Positions 16,176 to 24,819 of a stretch of DNA of 64,000 nt are shown one piece after another; the stretch's first letter is position 1; every line of letters begins with the position of its first letter. The notes beneath the pieces were generated by a model that worked only from the letters and a program-made list of their open reading frames with translations, was not told the origin of the DNA and did no database searches. The position numbers were made by a program, and so were the translations under genes. The stretch is from CAWJMF01 sp963843945 (GTDB lineage Bacteria > Vulcanimicrobiota > Vulcanimicrobiia > Vulcanimicrobiales > Vulcanimicrobiaceae), in the NCBI GenBank assembly GCA_963843945.1, contig CAWJMF010000002.1:1736001-1800000 (forward strand), given 5' to 3'.

Positions 16176-18578
16176 GTGCACGACGATGCCTCCGCGTTCG
16201 GGGATCTCCTGCGCGAGTTCCGCGTTCGAGCCGGTCTGTCGCAAAGCGACCTTGCCGAGAAAGCTAACGTCAGTGAAGCGGCGATCGGCGCGCTGGAGCG
16301 CGGCGTTCGAAAGGCTCCGTACCGCAGCACGGTCGCACTGCTAGCGAAAGCGCTCGATCTCGACCCGCAGGAGCGCGCTTCGTTCGAAGCCGCGCGTACG
16401 GCCGCGCGCGGTAAATCGGCCGCCAACGTCACACACAACGTCGAGGCAGCGCGCTCGTCGTTCGTGGGTCGCGAAGCGGATGTCGACCGCGTTCTTAAGT
16501 TGCTTCGCCGTTCGCGATTGGTTTCCGTAACGGGTTCCGGTGGAGTGGGCAAGACACGTGTCGCGCTCGAAGCGGCCCGGCAAGTTTTTGGCGATCCATT
16601 TCCCGAAGTCTGGTTCGTCGATCTGGGGCCGGTCATCGACGGAGATTTCATCGCCGCAAAAATTGCGAACAGCGTACGGCCGCCCATCGGCGACCGTGCC
16701 GACACGGTTTCTGAGCTCGCATCGGCGTTGGCGAAGCGGCACATGCTCTTGATTCTCGACAACTGCGAGCACATCGTTGCCCAGGCAGCCGTCGCGGCAG
16801 ACGTGATCTTGGAGGGATGCCCTCGCATCTCGATCCTCGCGACGAGTCGCGAACGGCTCGACGTCGCAGGTGAGTTCGTTTATCGCTTGCCGTCGCTTTT
16901 GCTCGAACCGGCGATCGAGCTCTTTTCGCAGCGCGCCCGGGTAGCCGATCCGCGGTTTTCCGTCGATGCGAAGAGCTTACCGGCCGTGACGGACATAGCG
17001 CGGCGCCTCGGCGGAATTCCTCTCGCACTCGAACTGACGGCCGCACAAGTGCCGCAGCTCGGACTCGAGGCGCTGCGAGAGGACCTTCACGAGCGCTTGA
17101 GCGTTGCATCGGGTCGACCCGATCTCCCGGCGCGACAGCAGACGGTGATGGCGACGATCGAGTGGAGCTACGATCTGTTGACTTCGAAGGAGCGCGCGCT
17201 CCTGTGCGAGGCTGCCGTTTTCGCCGGTGGGTTTAGCCTCGCCGGCGCCGAGGCGGTCTGCGGGGGTGTGGGGCCGGATCGATCGCACGTCCTCCCGCTG
17301 TTGTCCTCGCTGACGAACAAATCGCTGCTCAACGTTCTCAGCGACGGAGACCGCGTGCGTTACGGACTCTTCGATTCCGTACGGTCATTTGGTTTGGAGC
17401 GGCTCCGCGGAGCCGGAACGTACGATTCGGCATCCCGGCGCCACGCGCGGTGGTTTGCCGCAATCGCGGACGACGTGCAGAACACGGTTTTGATGCTTCT
17501 GCCGGAGCGATCCGTCGAACTCGTACCTGATTTTGACGACATCCGCGCCGCGGTGGCATGGTGTCTGAACTCTTCCGAGCGCGACGACCTCGCCCTCGCG
17601 GGCCGCATTCTCTGCGGCCTCTTTGGTCTCTGGGATTTCATGGGCCGGCGGCGCGAGCATCGGCATTGGATCGAAACCACGCTCGAACGCATCGACCAGG
17701 AGCGCCATCCGCTTGTATCGGCCTATCTGTTCCGAGCTTTCATTACCCGCACGCAAGCCGAGTTCGTCGCCCTCGAGGCGATCGACCGCGCCGTCCTTCT
17801 GGGCGAAAAATCGGGCGATCAGATCGCGCTCGCGGAAGTGTTCAATGTCGTGGCCCAGGCGCAAGCAACGCACGGCCTTTTGACCGAGGCGGAATTTTCG
17901 GTGACACGTGCCCACGAACTGCTCGTCGCCAACGGGATGGAACGCTCGACTTCTTACTGCGGCAATCTCCTATCGCGATCGTTCATTCGCTTCATGCAAG
18001 GAAGGCTGAATGACGCGCGAGCCTATCTTGCGACCGCCGAAGCGACGGCCCTCGCGCTCGGACACGAGTATGTGGTCGTGCGGAACTACTACATTCGTCG
18101 AGCCGAGATCGAGTACGTGGCGGGAGATAAACAGGCGGCATTGCACCACGTCCAGCGGATGATCGACAGCGAATTCGGCAGCGATCCAGCCGTCGCGGTT
18201 AACGCGCTTCCGCGAATTGTGGTTTTACAATTGTTGTTGGGACGCGTCGAGAGCGCTATTCCGCCGCTGCGCGAGCTGTTGGGCTTGCTGCGCGACGGGT
18301 ATGGGAACTTCACCTACATCGAAATGGAATATGCGGCACTAGCGCTGGCACTGCTGGGAAACTCAGCGGCAGCCGCAAAATTGTTCGGCGCGCTTCGCTT
18401 CCGAGAGATCCGGCTCGGCTTTCGGCGTTTGCCGATGCGCACCGATGCGTGGGATCTCCTTTGCTCGACGCTGCGGGGACAACTCGGCGACGAGGCGATG
18501 GACCGTTTAGGCGCGGCCGGCGACGCCCTCGAACCCGACGAACTCATTGAGGCAGCCCTTGCGGCGCTTGGATCCTAA
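16176..18578 (+). CDS. XRE-HTH/NB-ARC-type STAND ATPase regulator with TPR-like C-terminus
   Basis: An 800-residue protein with a GTG start. Residues about 8-65 form an XRE helix-turn-helix (FGDLLREFRVRAGLSQSDLA then ERGVRKAPYRSTVALLAKAL). An AAA/NB-ARC-type module follows, with FVGREADVDRVLKLL, Walker A VTGSGGVGKTR, Walker B MLLILDNCEH, and a sensor-type LATSRERL. The GIPLALELTAAQ block follows. The C-terminal 380 residues are alpha-helical repeats of TPR type. The architecture matches signal-sensing transcriptional regulators of the STAND class. Its input and targets are unknown; it may act on the hydrolase cluster upstream or on the short ORFs downstream. Confidence 0.87.
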   Translation: MHDDASAFGDLLREFRVRAGLSQSDLAEKANVSEAAIGALERGVRKAPYRSTVALLAKALDLDPQERASFEAARTAARGKSAANVTHNVEAARSSFVGREADVDRVLKLLRRSRLVSVTGSGGVGKTRVALEAARQVFGDPFPEVWFVDLGPVIDGDFIAAKIANSVRPPIGDRADTVSELASALAKRHMLLILDNCEHIVAQAAVAADVILEGCPRISILATSRERLDVAGEFVYRLPSLLLEPAIELFSQRARVADPRFSVDAKSLPAVTDIARRLGGIPLALELTAAQVPQLGLEALREDLHERLSVASGRPDLPARQQTVMATIEWSYDLLTSKERALLCEAAVFAGGFSLAGAEAVCGGVGPDRSHVLPLLSSLTNKSLLNVLSDGDRVRYGLFDSVRSFGLERLRGAGTYDSASRRHARWFAAIADDVQNTVLMLLPERSVELVPDFDDIRAAVAWCLNSSERDDLALAGRILCGLFGLWDFMGRRREHRHWIETTLERIDQERHPLVSAYLFRAFITRTQAEFVALEAIDRAVLLGEKSGDQIALAEVFNVVAQAQATHGLLTEAEFSVTRAHELLVANGMERSTSYCGNLLSRSFIRFMQGRLNDARAYLATAEATALALGHEYVVVRNYYIRRAEIEYVAGDKQAALHHVQRMIDSEFGSDPAVAVNALPRIVVLQLLLGRVESAIPPLRELLGLLRDGYGNFTYIEMEYAALALALLGNSAAAAKLFGALRFREIRLGFRRLPMRTDAWDLLCSTLRGQLGDEAMDRLGAAGDALEPDELIEAALAALGS

Positions 18579-18706
18579 GCACGCTCGGCGCCGAAAAAAT
18601 GAACACTATTGCTCGCCTGACTGCGCTCTAACCCGGTGCTACCATTGCGACAGCAAGGTATCACTGACAGCGTCCGGCTCGGCGCCGGATGCGGAGGAGG
18701 CACGAA

Positions 18707-19129
18707 ATGTATTTGGGACGCCCCTATTACCCGAAGTGGCTGGACAACTTGGCCGACGACGTCACCGGAGAGGGCGCGGCGATGCAAGGCATCGCGCATG
18801 GCGCGCAAGCCGTTCGCGCGATCGTAGTGGCCGCCCGCGAGGAGTACAAGCACCAGGAGTTTAGCTTCACCGGTGACTACGGCGAAAACGGCTTCATTGA
18901 AGAGTACACCTGTGAGATTCGCGGCGAGCCCACGCGCGTCGTCGTCACGGTGGCCCGGAACGCCGCCGGGAAAACCCAACATCTCGTGGTGAATCACAGG
19001 CCGCGCAGCTCCGTGTTGCTCTTCGCTCGGCTCATGGGACAGCAGTTCGCCGGGACGCCCCTTGCAGAACTGTTCATCACCGACGAGGCTACAGCCGGCG
19101 TTCCCACGACCGCGGCGGCATCGGCCTAG
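18707..19129 (+). CDS. NTF2-like (SnoaL-type) protein
   Basis: A 140-residue protein. The ATG at 18707 is preferred over that at 18689 because GGAGGAG lies about 7 bases upstream of it. The sequence YPKWLDNLADDVTGEGAAMQ, GAQAVRAIVVAAREEYKHQEF and DYGENGFIEEYTCEIRGEPT follows the cone-shaped NTF2-like fold pattern. Such proteins are small-molecule binders or isomerases. No catalytic residues can be assigned. It is a single gene. Confidence 0.65.
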   Translation: MYLGRPYYPKWLDNLADDVTGEGAAMQGIAHGAQAVRAIVVAAREEYKHQEFSFTGDYGENGFIEEYTCEIRGEPTRVVVTVARNAAGKTQHLVVNHRPRSSVLLFARLMGQQFAGTPLAELFITDEATAGVPTTAAASA

Positions 19130-19267
19130 TCCTACGCCCACGCTCGGCGCCCACGAGAATGTGGCGGAAGCGCAGTGAACTAGGAACATTTCTTCGCTTT
19201 GAAGGCGAGGCATCTCGGAGATCACACGAAAGGGAGCCTCGTACGGTTGGTACAGAGAGAGCTACTT

Positions 19268-19888
19268 ATGTTCGGAGTAATTCGCGAATACAAGATTCAA
19301 TCTGGCAAAGCGGACGAACTCGTCAAGCGCGTCCGCGCCGAATTCGTCCCTACGATCGAAAAAGCGCCCGGCTTCGTTGGATACACGCTCGCACAAATCG
19401 GTGCGGACGGCATCCTAACCGTAAGCACGTTCGAGAACCACAAACAAGCCGAAGAATCAGTCGGAACGGCAGCTGGTTGGGTAAAAGAGCACGTCGCGTC
19501 CTTCGTGACCGGACCCCCGCGCGTGACGATGGGAGAACTCGTCCTCCGCCACGTCGTGGAGAACGCGCAACCAGGGTACGGCGTCATGCGACGAATCGAA
19601 GGCAAGCCCGCGGAAGTCGAAGAGACCACAAAGCAGGTGCGCGAAGGCCTGCTACCGCTGTTGAGCGCCATGCCCGGCTTCGCATACTACGCGCTGCTTC
19701 GTGAAGCCGCTCCCGGTCGCGGAGCGGCGCTTTCGGCATTTGCGGATCGTGCGACCGCGGAAGCCGCAAATCAGCGAGCACTCGCTTGGGTCAAAGAACA
19801 CCTCAGCGATTCGCTTACGAAGCCGATCGAAGTCGTCGCCGGCGACATAAAAATCCGTCATTTGAAGGCGACGGCAGCGGCGCACTAA
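19268..19888 (+). CDS. Tandem ABM-like (dimeric alpha/beta barrel) protein
   Basis: A 206-residue protein with two copies of a ferredoxin-like antibiotic-biosynthesis-monooxygenase unit. Unit one begins FGVIREYKIQSGKADELVKR; unit two begins YGVMRRIEGKPAEVEETTKQ. Each ends in a WVKEHVASF/WVKEHLSDS helix, so the repeats are internal duplicates. An upstream ATG-like codon at 19199 has no ribosome site, and 19268 is preceded by GAGAGAG. Members act as haem or quinone monooxygenases or as ligand-binding proteins; the role here is unknown. Confidence 0.7.
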   Translation: MFGVIREYKIQSGKADELVKRVRAEFVPTIEKAPGFVGYTLAQIGADGILTVSTFENHKQAEESVGTAAGWVKEHVASFVTGPPRVTMGELVLRHVVENAQPGYGVMRRIEGKPAEVEETTKQVREGLLPLLSAMPGFAYYALLREAAPGRGAALSAFADRATAEAANQRALAWVKEHLSDSLTKPIEVVAGDIKIRHLKATAAAH

Positions 19889-19921
19889 GTCTGCGTTTCG
19901 AAAAAGGACGCAGAACTCGCA

Positions 19922-19949
19922 GAGCGCCGGCGGTTTTCCGCCGGTGCTC
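19922..19949 (+). terminator. Strong hairpin after the ABM gene
   Basis: GAGCGCCGGCGG pairs with CCGCCGGTGCTC (12 bp, one G-U) around a TTTT loop. It stands between the ABM gene and katG and is followed by TTGC. Confidence 0.65.
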
Positions 19950-20059
19950 TTGCATGCCTAGTCCGCTCGTCCCCACCAGCGTGCCCTCATGGGTTCACGG
20001 TCCGGAACTCGCCGGAGAGGTCTTGACTCCGCCCGGCGTCTTCGTGCTAGCATAGTGGG

Positions 20060-20078
20060 AGTGAAAACCAAACTCACT
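20060..20078 (+). promoter_or_regulatory. Candidate PerR/Fur-type operator upstream of katG
   Basis: AGTGA-N9-TCACT is a 19-bp interrupted palindrome, the size of a Fur/PerR box. It lies 17 bases before the katG start and just downstream of a possible promoter (TTGACT at 20023, TAGCAT at 20048, spacing 19). A Fur-family gene overlaps the end of katG. Only five bases pair in each arm, so this is suggestive. Confidence 0.35.
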
Positions 20079-20095
20079 TAAAGAGTAGGAATCGT

Positions 20096-22327
20096 ATGAG
20101 CGAGCAGAACCCAACCCTCACCGCGCAAGAAAATGGCGCGTGCCCGGTCATGCACGGCACACCGCGAGGCACGCACATGGACGCCGGGGTGCTGAGCAAT
20201 CGAGACTGGTGGCCGAACCAGCTGAACCTGAAGGTTCTGCACCAGCACCCTCCCTCGGGTAACCCGATGGGCGAGGCGTTCGACTACGCGGAGGAATTTA
20301 AAAAACTCGACCTAGAGGCCGTGAGAAAGGACCTCTACGCGTTGATGACCGTGTCGCAAGACTGGTGGCCCGCCGACTACGGTCACTACGGGCCGCTCTT
20401 CATTCGCATGGCGTGGCACAGCGCCGGTACCTACCGCATCGGTGACGGGCGCGGCGGCGCGGGCAACGGCACGCAACGCTTCGCGCCGCTCAATAGCTGG
20501 CCCGACAATGCAAACCTCGATAAAGCGCGCCGGCTGCTCTGGCCGATCAAACAGAAGTACGGGAATAAAATTTCGTGGGCCGACCTGATGGTCTTGGCCG
20601 GCAATTGCGCTCTCGATTCGATGGGTTTTAAGACCTTCGGCTTCGGCGGCGGGCGCGTCGACGTTTGGGAACCCGAAGAAGAAATTTACTGGGGCGTCGA
20701 GGATACGTGGCTCGGCAACAAGCGCTACTCGGGCGAGCGCGATCTCGAGCATCCGCTCGCGGCCGTTCAGATGGGCTTGATCTACGTGAATCCGGAAGGA
20801 CCGGATGGCAACCCGGATCCGATCGCTTCGGCTCACGACATTCGCGAGACGTTCGCGCGGATGGCGATGAACGATGAAGAGACCGTGGCGCTGATTGCCG
20901 GAGGTCACACCTTCGGCAAAGTGCACGGTGCCGCCGATCCCAAACAATATGTCGGACCCGAACCCGAAGGCGCTAGCATTGAAGAGCAGGGCCTCGGCTG
21001 GAAAAACAGTTTTGGCAACGGCAACGGCGATGCGACGATCACCAGCGGACTCGAAGGTGCGTGGACGACGAGCCCGGCGAAGTGGGACAACAACTACTTC
21101 GAAAACCTGTTTAAGTACGAGTGGGTGTTGACGAAGAGTCCGGCCGGTGCGAACCAGTGGACTCCCAAGGACCCCTCGGCGAACGGCACCGTCCCGGATG
21201 CGCACGATGCATCCAAGAAGCACGCGCCGATGATGCTCACGACGGACCTCGCGCTGCGCCTGGATCCGGTCTACGGGCCGATCTCAAAGCGCTTCTACGA
21301 GAATCCGGCTGAGTTCGCGGATGCCTTCGCGAGAGCGTGGTACAAGCTCACGCATCGCGACATGGGCCCGCGCTCGCGCTATCTCGGCCCGCTCGTGCCG
21401 ACGGAAGAGCTGCTCTGGCAAGACCCCGTTCCCGAGGTTACGCAGCCGCAGATCGACGCCGCCGACATCAGCGCTCTTAAGGGTAAGATTCTTGCGGCGG
21501 GGCTCTCGGTCGCACAACTCGTCTCGACTGCGTGGGCTTCGGCCTCGACGTTCCGCGGCTCCGACAAGCGCGGCGGCGCCAACGGCGCGCGGGTTCGGCT
21601 CGCTCCACAAAAGGATTGGGAAGTCAATCAGCCGGCCGATTTGGCGAAGGTCCTCGCGGCGCTTGACAAGATTCGCACGGAGTTCAACGGCGCGCAGTCC
21701 GGCGGCAAGCAGGTTTCGCTCGCCGATTTGATCGTGCTGGGCGGCTGCGCGGCGGTCGAGCAAGCGGCGAAGAACGCCGGACAGAACGTGCAAGTTCCCT
21801 TCACCCCGGGCCGCGCGGATGCGTCGCAGGAGCAAACCGACGTCGAGTCCTTCGCCGTTCTCGAACCGCGGGCCGACGCGTTTCGCAACTACATCAAACC
21901 CGGCGTTACCGTCTGGCCGGAAGAGATGATGGTCGATCGCGCCCAGCTCTTGACGTTAAGCGCCCCTGAGATGACCGTTCTCCTGGGCGGGATGCGCGTG
22001 CTGAATGCCAACACCGGACAATCGAAGCACGGCGTCTTCACGGAGCGCCCCGGCACGCTCAGCAACGACTTCTTCGTCAACTTGCTCGACATGGGGACGA
22101 ATTGGAAGAAGGTCTCGGACGCCGGCGACGTGTTCGAAGGACGCGACCGGGCGACGGGCAAGGTCAAGTGGACGGGAACCCGCGTCGATCTCATCTTCGG
22201 CTCGAACTCGCAGCTGCGGGCTCTCGCCGAAGTCTATGCGTCCGCCGGCTCGCAGGAAAAGTTCACGCGTGACTTCGTAGCCGCCTGGAACAAGGTAATG
22301 AACCTCGACCGGTTCGACCTCGCTTGA
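20096..22327 (+). CDS. katG: Catalase-peroxidase
   Basis: A 743-residue bifunctional haem enzyme that destroys H2O2 and organic peroxides. Two homologous peroxidase domains are present at the normal full length. Catalytic residues occur at the canonical places: Arg104, Trp107 and distal His108 (IRMAWHSAGTY), Tyr230 (GLIYVNPEG), Met256 (RMAMND) and proximal His271 (IAGGHTFGKVHG). The Met-Tyr-Trp adduct required for catalase activity can therefore form. The gene overlaps by four bases the Fur/PerR-type regulator downstream, suggesting a peroxide-responsive operon. Confidence 0.97.
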   Translation: MSEQNPTLTAQENGACPVMHGTPRGTHMDAGVLSNRDWWPNQLNLKVLHQHPPSGNPMGEAFDYAEEFKKLDLEAVRKDLYALMTVSQDWWPADYGHYGPLFIRMAWHSAGTYRIGDGRGGAGNGTQRFAPLNSWPDNANLDKARRLLWPIKQKYGNKISWADLMVLAGNCALDSMGFKTFGFGGGRVDVWEPEEEIYWGVEDTWLGNKRYSGERDLEHPLAAVQMGLIYVNPEGPDGNPDPIASAHDIRETFARMAMNDEETVALIAGGHTFGKVHGAADPKQYVGPEPEGASIEEQGLGWKNSFGNGNGDATITSGLEGAWTTSPAKWDNNYFENLFKYEWVLTKSPAGANQWTPKDPSANGTVPDAHDASKKHAPMMLTTDLALRLDPVYGPISKRFYENPAEFADAFARAWYKLTHRDMGPRSRYLGPLVPTEELLWQDPVPEVTQPQIDAADISALKGKILAAGLSVAQLVSTAWASASTFRGSDKRGGANGARVRLAPQKDWEVNQPADLAKVLAALDKIRTEFNGAQSGGKQVSLADLIVLGGCAAVEQAAKNAGQNVQVPFTPGRADASQEQTDVESFAVLEPRADAFRNYIKPGVTVWPEEMMVDRAQLLTLSAPEMTVLLGGMRVLNANTGQSKHGVFTERPGTLSNDFFVNLLDMGTNWKKVSDAGDVFEGRDRATGKVKWTGTRVDLIFGSNSQLRALAEVYASAGSQEKFTRDFVAAWNKVMNLDRFDLA

Positions 22328-22794
22328 TTCCGGGCAGAGGACGTTCGGGCGCAGGGCTGACGACGAGCCGCGCCCGAACGTCCGATCCGCCGGTTCGTCT
22401 GCCGAAGAACTATGAGTTGCTCCGGACTATCCTCGCTTCCGAGCCGGCGAGTCATCGCACCGTCCACGAGATCTTTCTGGAAGCGCGGCGACGCAACCCG
22501 AGAATCGGATACGCGACCGTTCACCGCGGCTTAGCCAGACTTCACGAACTCGGTCTCATTCTCAAGATCGACGTGCCCGGGCGCGACGCCGCCTGGTTCG
22601 AGATCGCCGCACCGGCGCACGCGCATTTGCTCTGCGACAGCTGCCATCGCATCGTCGACGTTCGCTACCAAGTGGCGCCGCGCGTCGTCGCGGGCCTCGA
22701 GACGCGTGAGGGGCTCGAAATTACCTCCGAGATCGTCGTCTTTCGCGGCCGTTGCCACGATTGTCTCGAAGGCTCGGGGACTTCTCGCCGCTAG
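22324..22794 (+). CDS. Fur-family regulator (PerR-like)
   Basis: A 156-residue protein with a TTG start overlapping the katG stop (TTGA). After a basic, disordered N-terminus of about 25 residues, the winged helix reads VHEIFLEARRRNPRIGYATV and HRGLARLHELGLIL, then the dimerisation domain AHLLCDSCHRIVDVRYQ. Two CxxC pairs (CDSC and CHDC) can hold structural zinc, as in PerR/Fur. The link to katG suggests it senses peroxide. A TTG start and overlap imply low, coupled expression. Confidence 0.8.
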   Translation: MIPGRGRSGAGLTTSRARTSDPPVRLPKNYELLRTILASEPASHRTVHEIFLEARRRNPRIGYATVHRGLARLHELGLILKIDVPGRDAAWFEIAAPAHAHLLCDSCHRIVDVRYQVAPRVVAGLETREGLEITSEIVVFRGRCHDCLEGSGTSRR

Positions 22795-22821
22795 ATCCAC
22801 AAAAGCTCGCGAAGCGCGAGG

Positions 22822-23370
22822 CTACGGTGCCTGGGCGTAGCGTGCGATCACGCTCGCAGCGGCTAGCGTGTGCCCTTTTAGGGCGGCGGTCAGCGCGTCG
22901 CGCGTGAGTCCGGGAGCCAAGGCGTCGGGCGCGAGGTCGGTCGCGAATACCGTGTAGACGTAATGGTGCGGCCCGGCACCTTTGGGCGGACAGTACCCGC
23001 GGAAGCCCAGTTGGCCTCCGATGTTCGTCCCCGAAACGTAACGCGCCGGCACTTGCGCGGCGAATCCCGCCGGCACCGAAGTGATCGAGGCGGGGATTCC
23101 GTAGGCGATCCAGTGCGTCGCGACGCCGACGTAGCCCATGTTGTCGACATCCGTCAGCAGAATCACATAGCTCAGCGTCGTTGCCGGAGCACCGCTCCAG
23201 GCTAGCGCAGGCGACGTGTTCGTGCCACCGCCGCAAGCCGGCCCCGCGCCTGCCAGTGGCGCTACGCCGTTGTCTGCAAAGTCCGGCGAGGTCACGACGA
23301 ACGTTGCCGCTTGTGCCGCGAGCGGGGTGAGAAAGCAAAGCGCCAGCGTGAGGATGGAGCGCGCGAGCAT
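22822..23370 (-). CDS. Secreted PEBP-family protein (YbhB/YbcL-like)
   Basis: A 182-residue protein with a signal peptide of about 22 residues (LALCFLTPLAAQAA). The PEBP fold is recognisable from FVVTSPDFADNGVAPL, NTSPALAWSGAP, ILLTDVDNM...THWIAYGIP and GFRGYCPPKGAGPHHYVYTVFA, which form the anion-binding pocket of the family. Bacterial members bind phospholipids or inhibit proteases; the role here is unknown. It is convergent with the Fur-type gene. Confidence 0.87.
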   Translation of the reverse strand: MLARSILTLALCFLTPLAAQAATFVVTSPDFADNGVAPLAGAGPACGGGTNTSPALAWSGAPATTLSYVILLTDVDNMGYVGVATHWIAYGIPASITSVPAGFAAQVPARYVSGTNIGGQLGFRGYCPPKGAGPHHYVYTVFATDLAPDALAPGLTRDALTAALKGHTLAAASVIARYAQAP

Positions 23371-23592
23371 CGTTCCGGCCGAGCCATTGGCAGCTCACCA
23401 GTCTTTTCCTTCGATCGCCGCAAAGGCCCGGCGTGCTCGACCTCCTATTCGCCAAGCGTCGTGCATTCGGGCGAGGTGACGTTTGCTCGAAGTCCACGCG
23501 AAGAAGTTCAACATCGCCCGCTCATAGAGCGAGCGCGATGATTCACGCATGTTGGGTACAGGCGTGGAGGCCAACCGCTGGGAGTGAACGAC

Positions 23593-24174
23593 ATGCTAGC
23601 TCAAACCACGACGAACCCAACGCCGACCTTCTGGATCGTGCTCGCCGTCATCATCGTAGCGATCCTCATCTTTGCCGCCGTCAGCCTGGCGCGACGACGC
23701 TCGAGTCGTCTGCAAGCGAAGTTCGGTCCGGAATACGATCGCCTCGTGAGGAAAACCGGATCGCGGGAACGTGCCGAAGCGGAATTGGCCGCCCGGCAGA
23801 AGCGCGTGAAGGGCTTCGACCTGCGCGATCTCCCGCCCGGCGCGCGTCAGCGCTACGCCGAGGAATGGCGTGCGGTGCAGGCGCGGTTCGTCGACGCTCC
23901 GGCGGCGGCGATCGCCGAAGCCGATCGGCTCGTCGTCAACGTCATGCGCGATCGCGGGTATCCGATGGAAGATTTCGATCAGCGCGTCACCGACCTATCC
24001 GTGGAGCACGCGGACGACGTGGCCCACTACCGCGCGGCGCACGCCATTTCGCTAAAGACCGGCTCGCAAGTTTCGACGGAAGAGCTGCGTCAAGCCCTCG
24101 TGCACTACCGCGCGCTCTTCGAGCACCTCCTCGGCGCCGATCCCGTCCCCGAGCGAACCCGCACTTCCGCTTAA
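23593..24174 (+). CDS. Single-pass membrane protein with a conserved helical C-terminal domain
   Basis: A 193-residue protein. The ATG at 23593 lies 8 bases after GGGAG, while an in-frame GTG at 23584 overlaps that site. Residues about 10-32 form a membrane helix, followed by a basic stretch (LARRRSSRLQAKFGP). The C-terminal region, RYAEEWRAVQARFVDAPAAA then STEELRQALVHYRALFEHLL, recurs in the next gene. Many soil bacteria encode similar proteins of unknown function. The acidic/basic helix pattern suggests a coiled coil. Confidence 0.7.
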   Translation: MLAQTTTNPTPTFWIVLAVIIVAILIFAAVSLARRRSSRLQAKFGPEYDRLVRKTGSRERAEAELAARQKRVKGFDLRDLPPGARQRYAEEWRAVQARFVDAPAAAIAEADRLVVNVMRDRGYPMEDFDQRVTDLSVEHADDVAHYRAAHAISLKTGSQVSTEELRQALVHYRALFEHLLGADPVPERTRTSA

Positions 24175-24187
24175 TTTGGAGAATCCG

Positions 24188-24748
24188 ATGAACCAACGAA
24201 ATGTCGACGACACGGAGACCGCGCGCGAAAACGCGATCCCGGATGCGAACCGCCCCCACGACGATCGCAATCTATTCGAAAAAGCGCGCGACAGCATGGC
24301 GAATCCCGCCGAGCGCAGGCAGGCCGAAGAGCGCCAGGATCGCAGCGTCGCGATCGCCGATGCCGACGCCGATACCTCGCGGCGGGTAGCGAACGATGCG
24401 TCGGGCGATGCTCCCTCAAACGCTCGTCCGGCGCCGATGGCTGATGTCCGCGCCGCTACCGACGATGCCGGTGAAGCCGAGAGAAGTATCCTGCCGAGCG
24501 ACAAGCTCTCGGGTTTCCAGTCGCGCTGGCAAGAGATTCAAATCGAGTTCGTCGACGAGCCTCGGACCGCGGTGCGGGATGCCGAAGCTCTCGTGGGCGA
24601 CGTCGTCGCGCAATTGACCGACCTCTTCACCCAAGAGCGTAACGCGCTCGAGCAAAACTGGAATAGCGGATCCGAAGTCTCGACGGAGGACCTGCGCGTC
24701 ACGCTGCAGCGCTACCGCTCCTTCTTCCAGCGGCTTCTGGCGGCTTAA
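24188..24748 (+). CDS. Soluble paralogue of the preceding helical-domain protein
   Basis: A 186-residue protein with a GGAG site before the ATG. The N-terminal 100 residues are low-complexity, rich in Ala, Asp, Arg and Asn, and probably disordered. The C-terminal domain, FQSRWQEIQIEFVDEPRTAV then STEDLRVTLQRYRSFFQRLL, matches the 23593 product (RWRAVQ/FVDAP/STEELRQ.../YRALFEHLL) but without a membrane helix. The two genes are 13 bases apart. A possible role is a membrane-bound and soluble pair that interact through this shared domain (inference). Confidence 0.68.
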   Translation: MNQRNVDDTETARENAIPDANRPHDDRNLFEKARDSMANPAERRQAEERQDRSVAIADADADTSRRVANDASGDAPSNARPAPMADVRAATDDAGEAERSILPSDKLSGFQSRWQEIQIEFVDEPRTAVRDAEALVGDVVAQLTDLFTQERNALEQNWNSGSEVSTEDLRVTLQRYRSFFQRLLAA

Positions 24749-24819
24749 CCGGCGCCGGTCGTGCGCCGGACGCCATTCGCGGTTAGCAGCGGCGATGGCT
24801 CCGGCGGCGGCCGGTCTCG

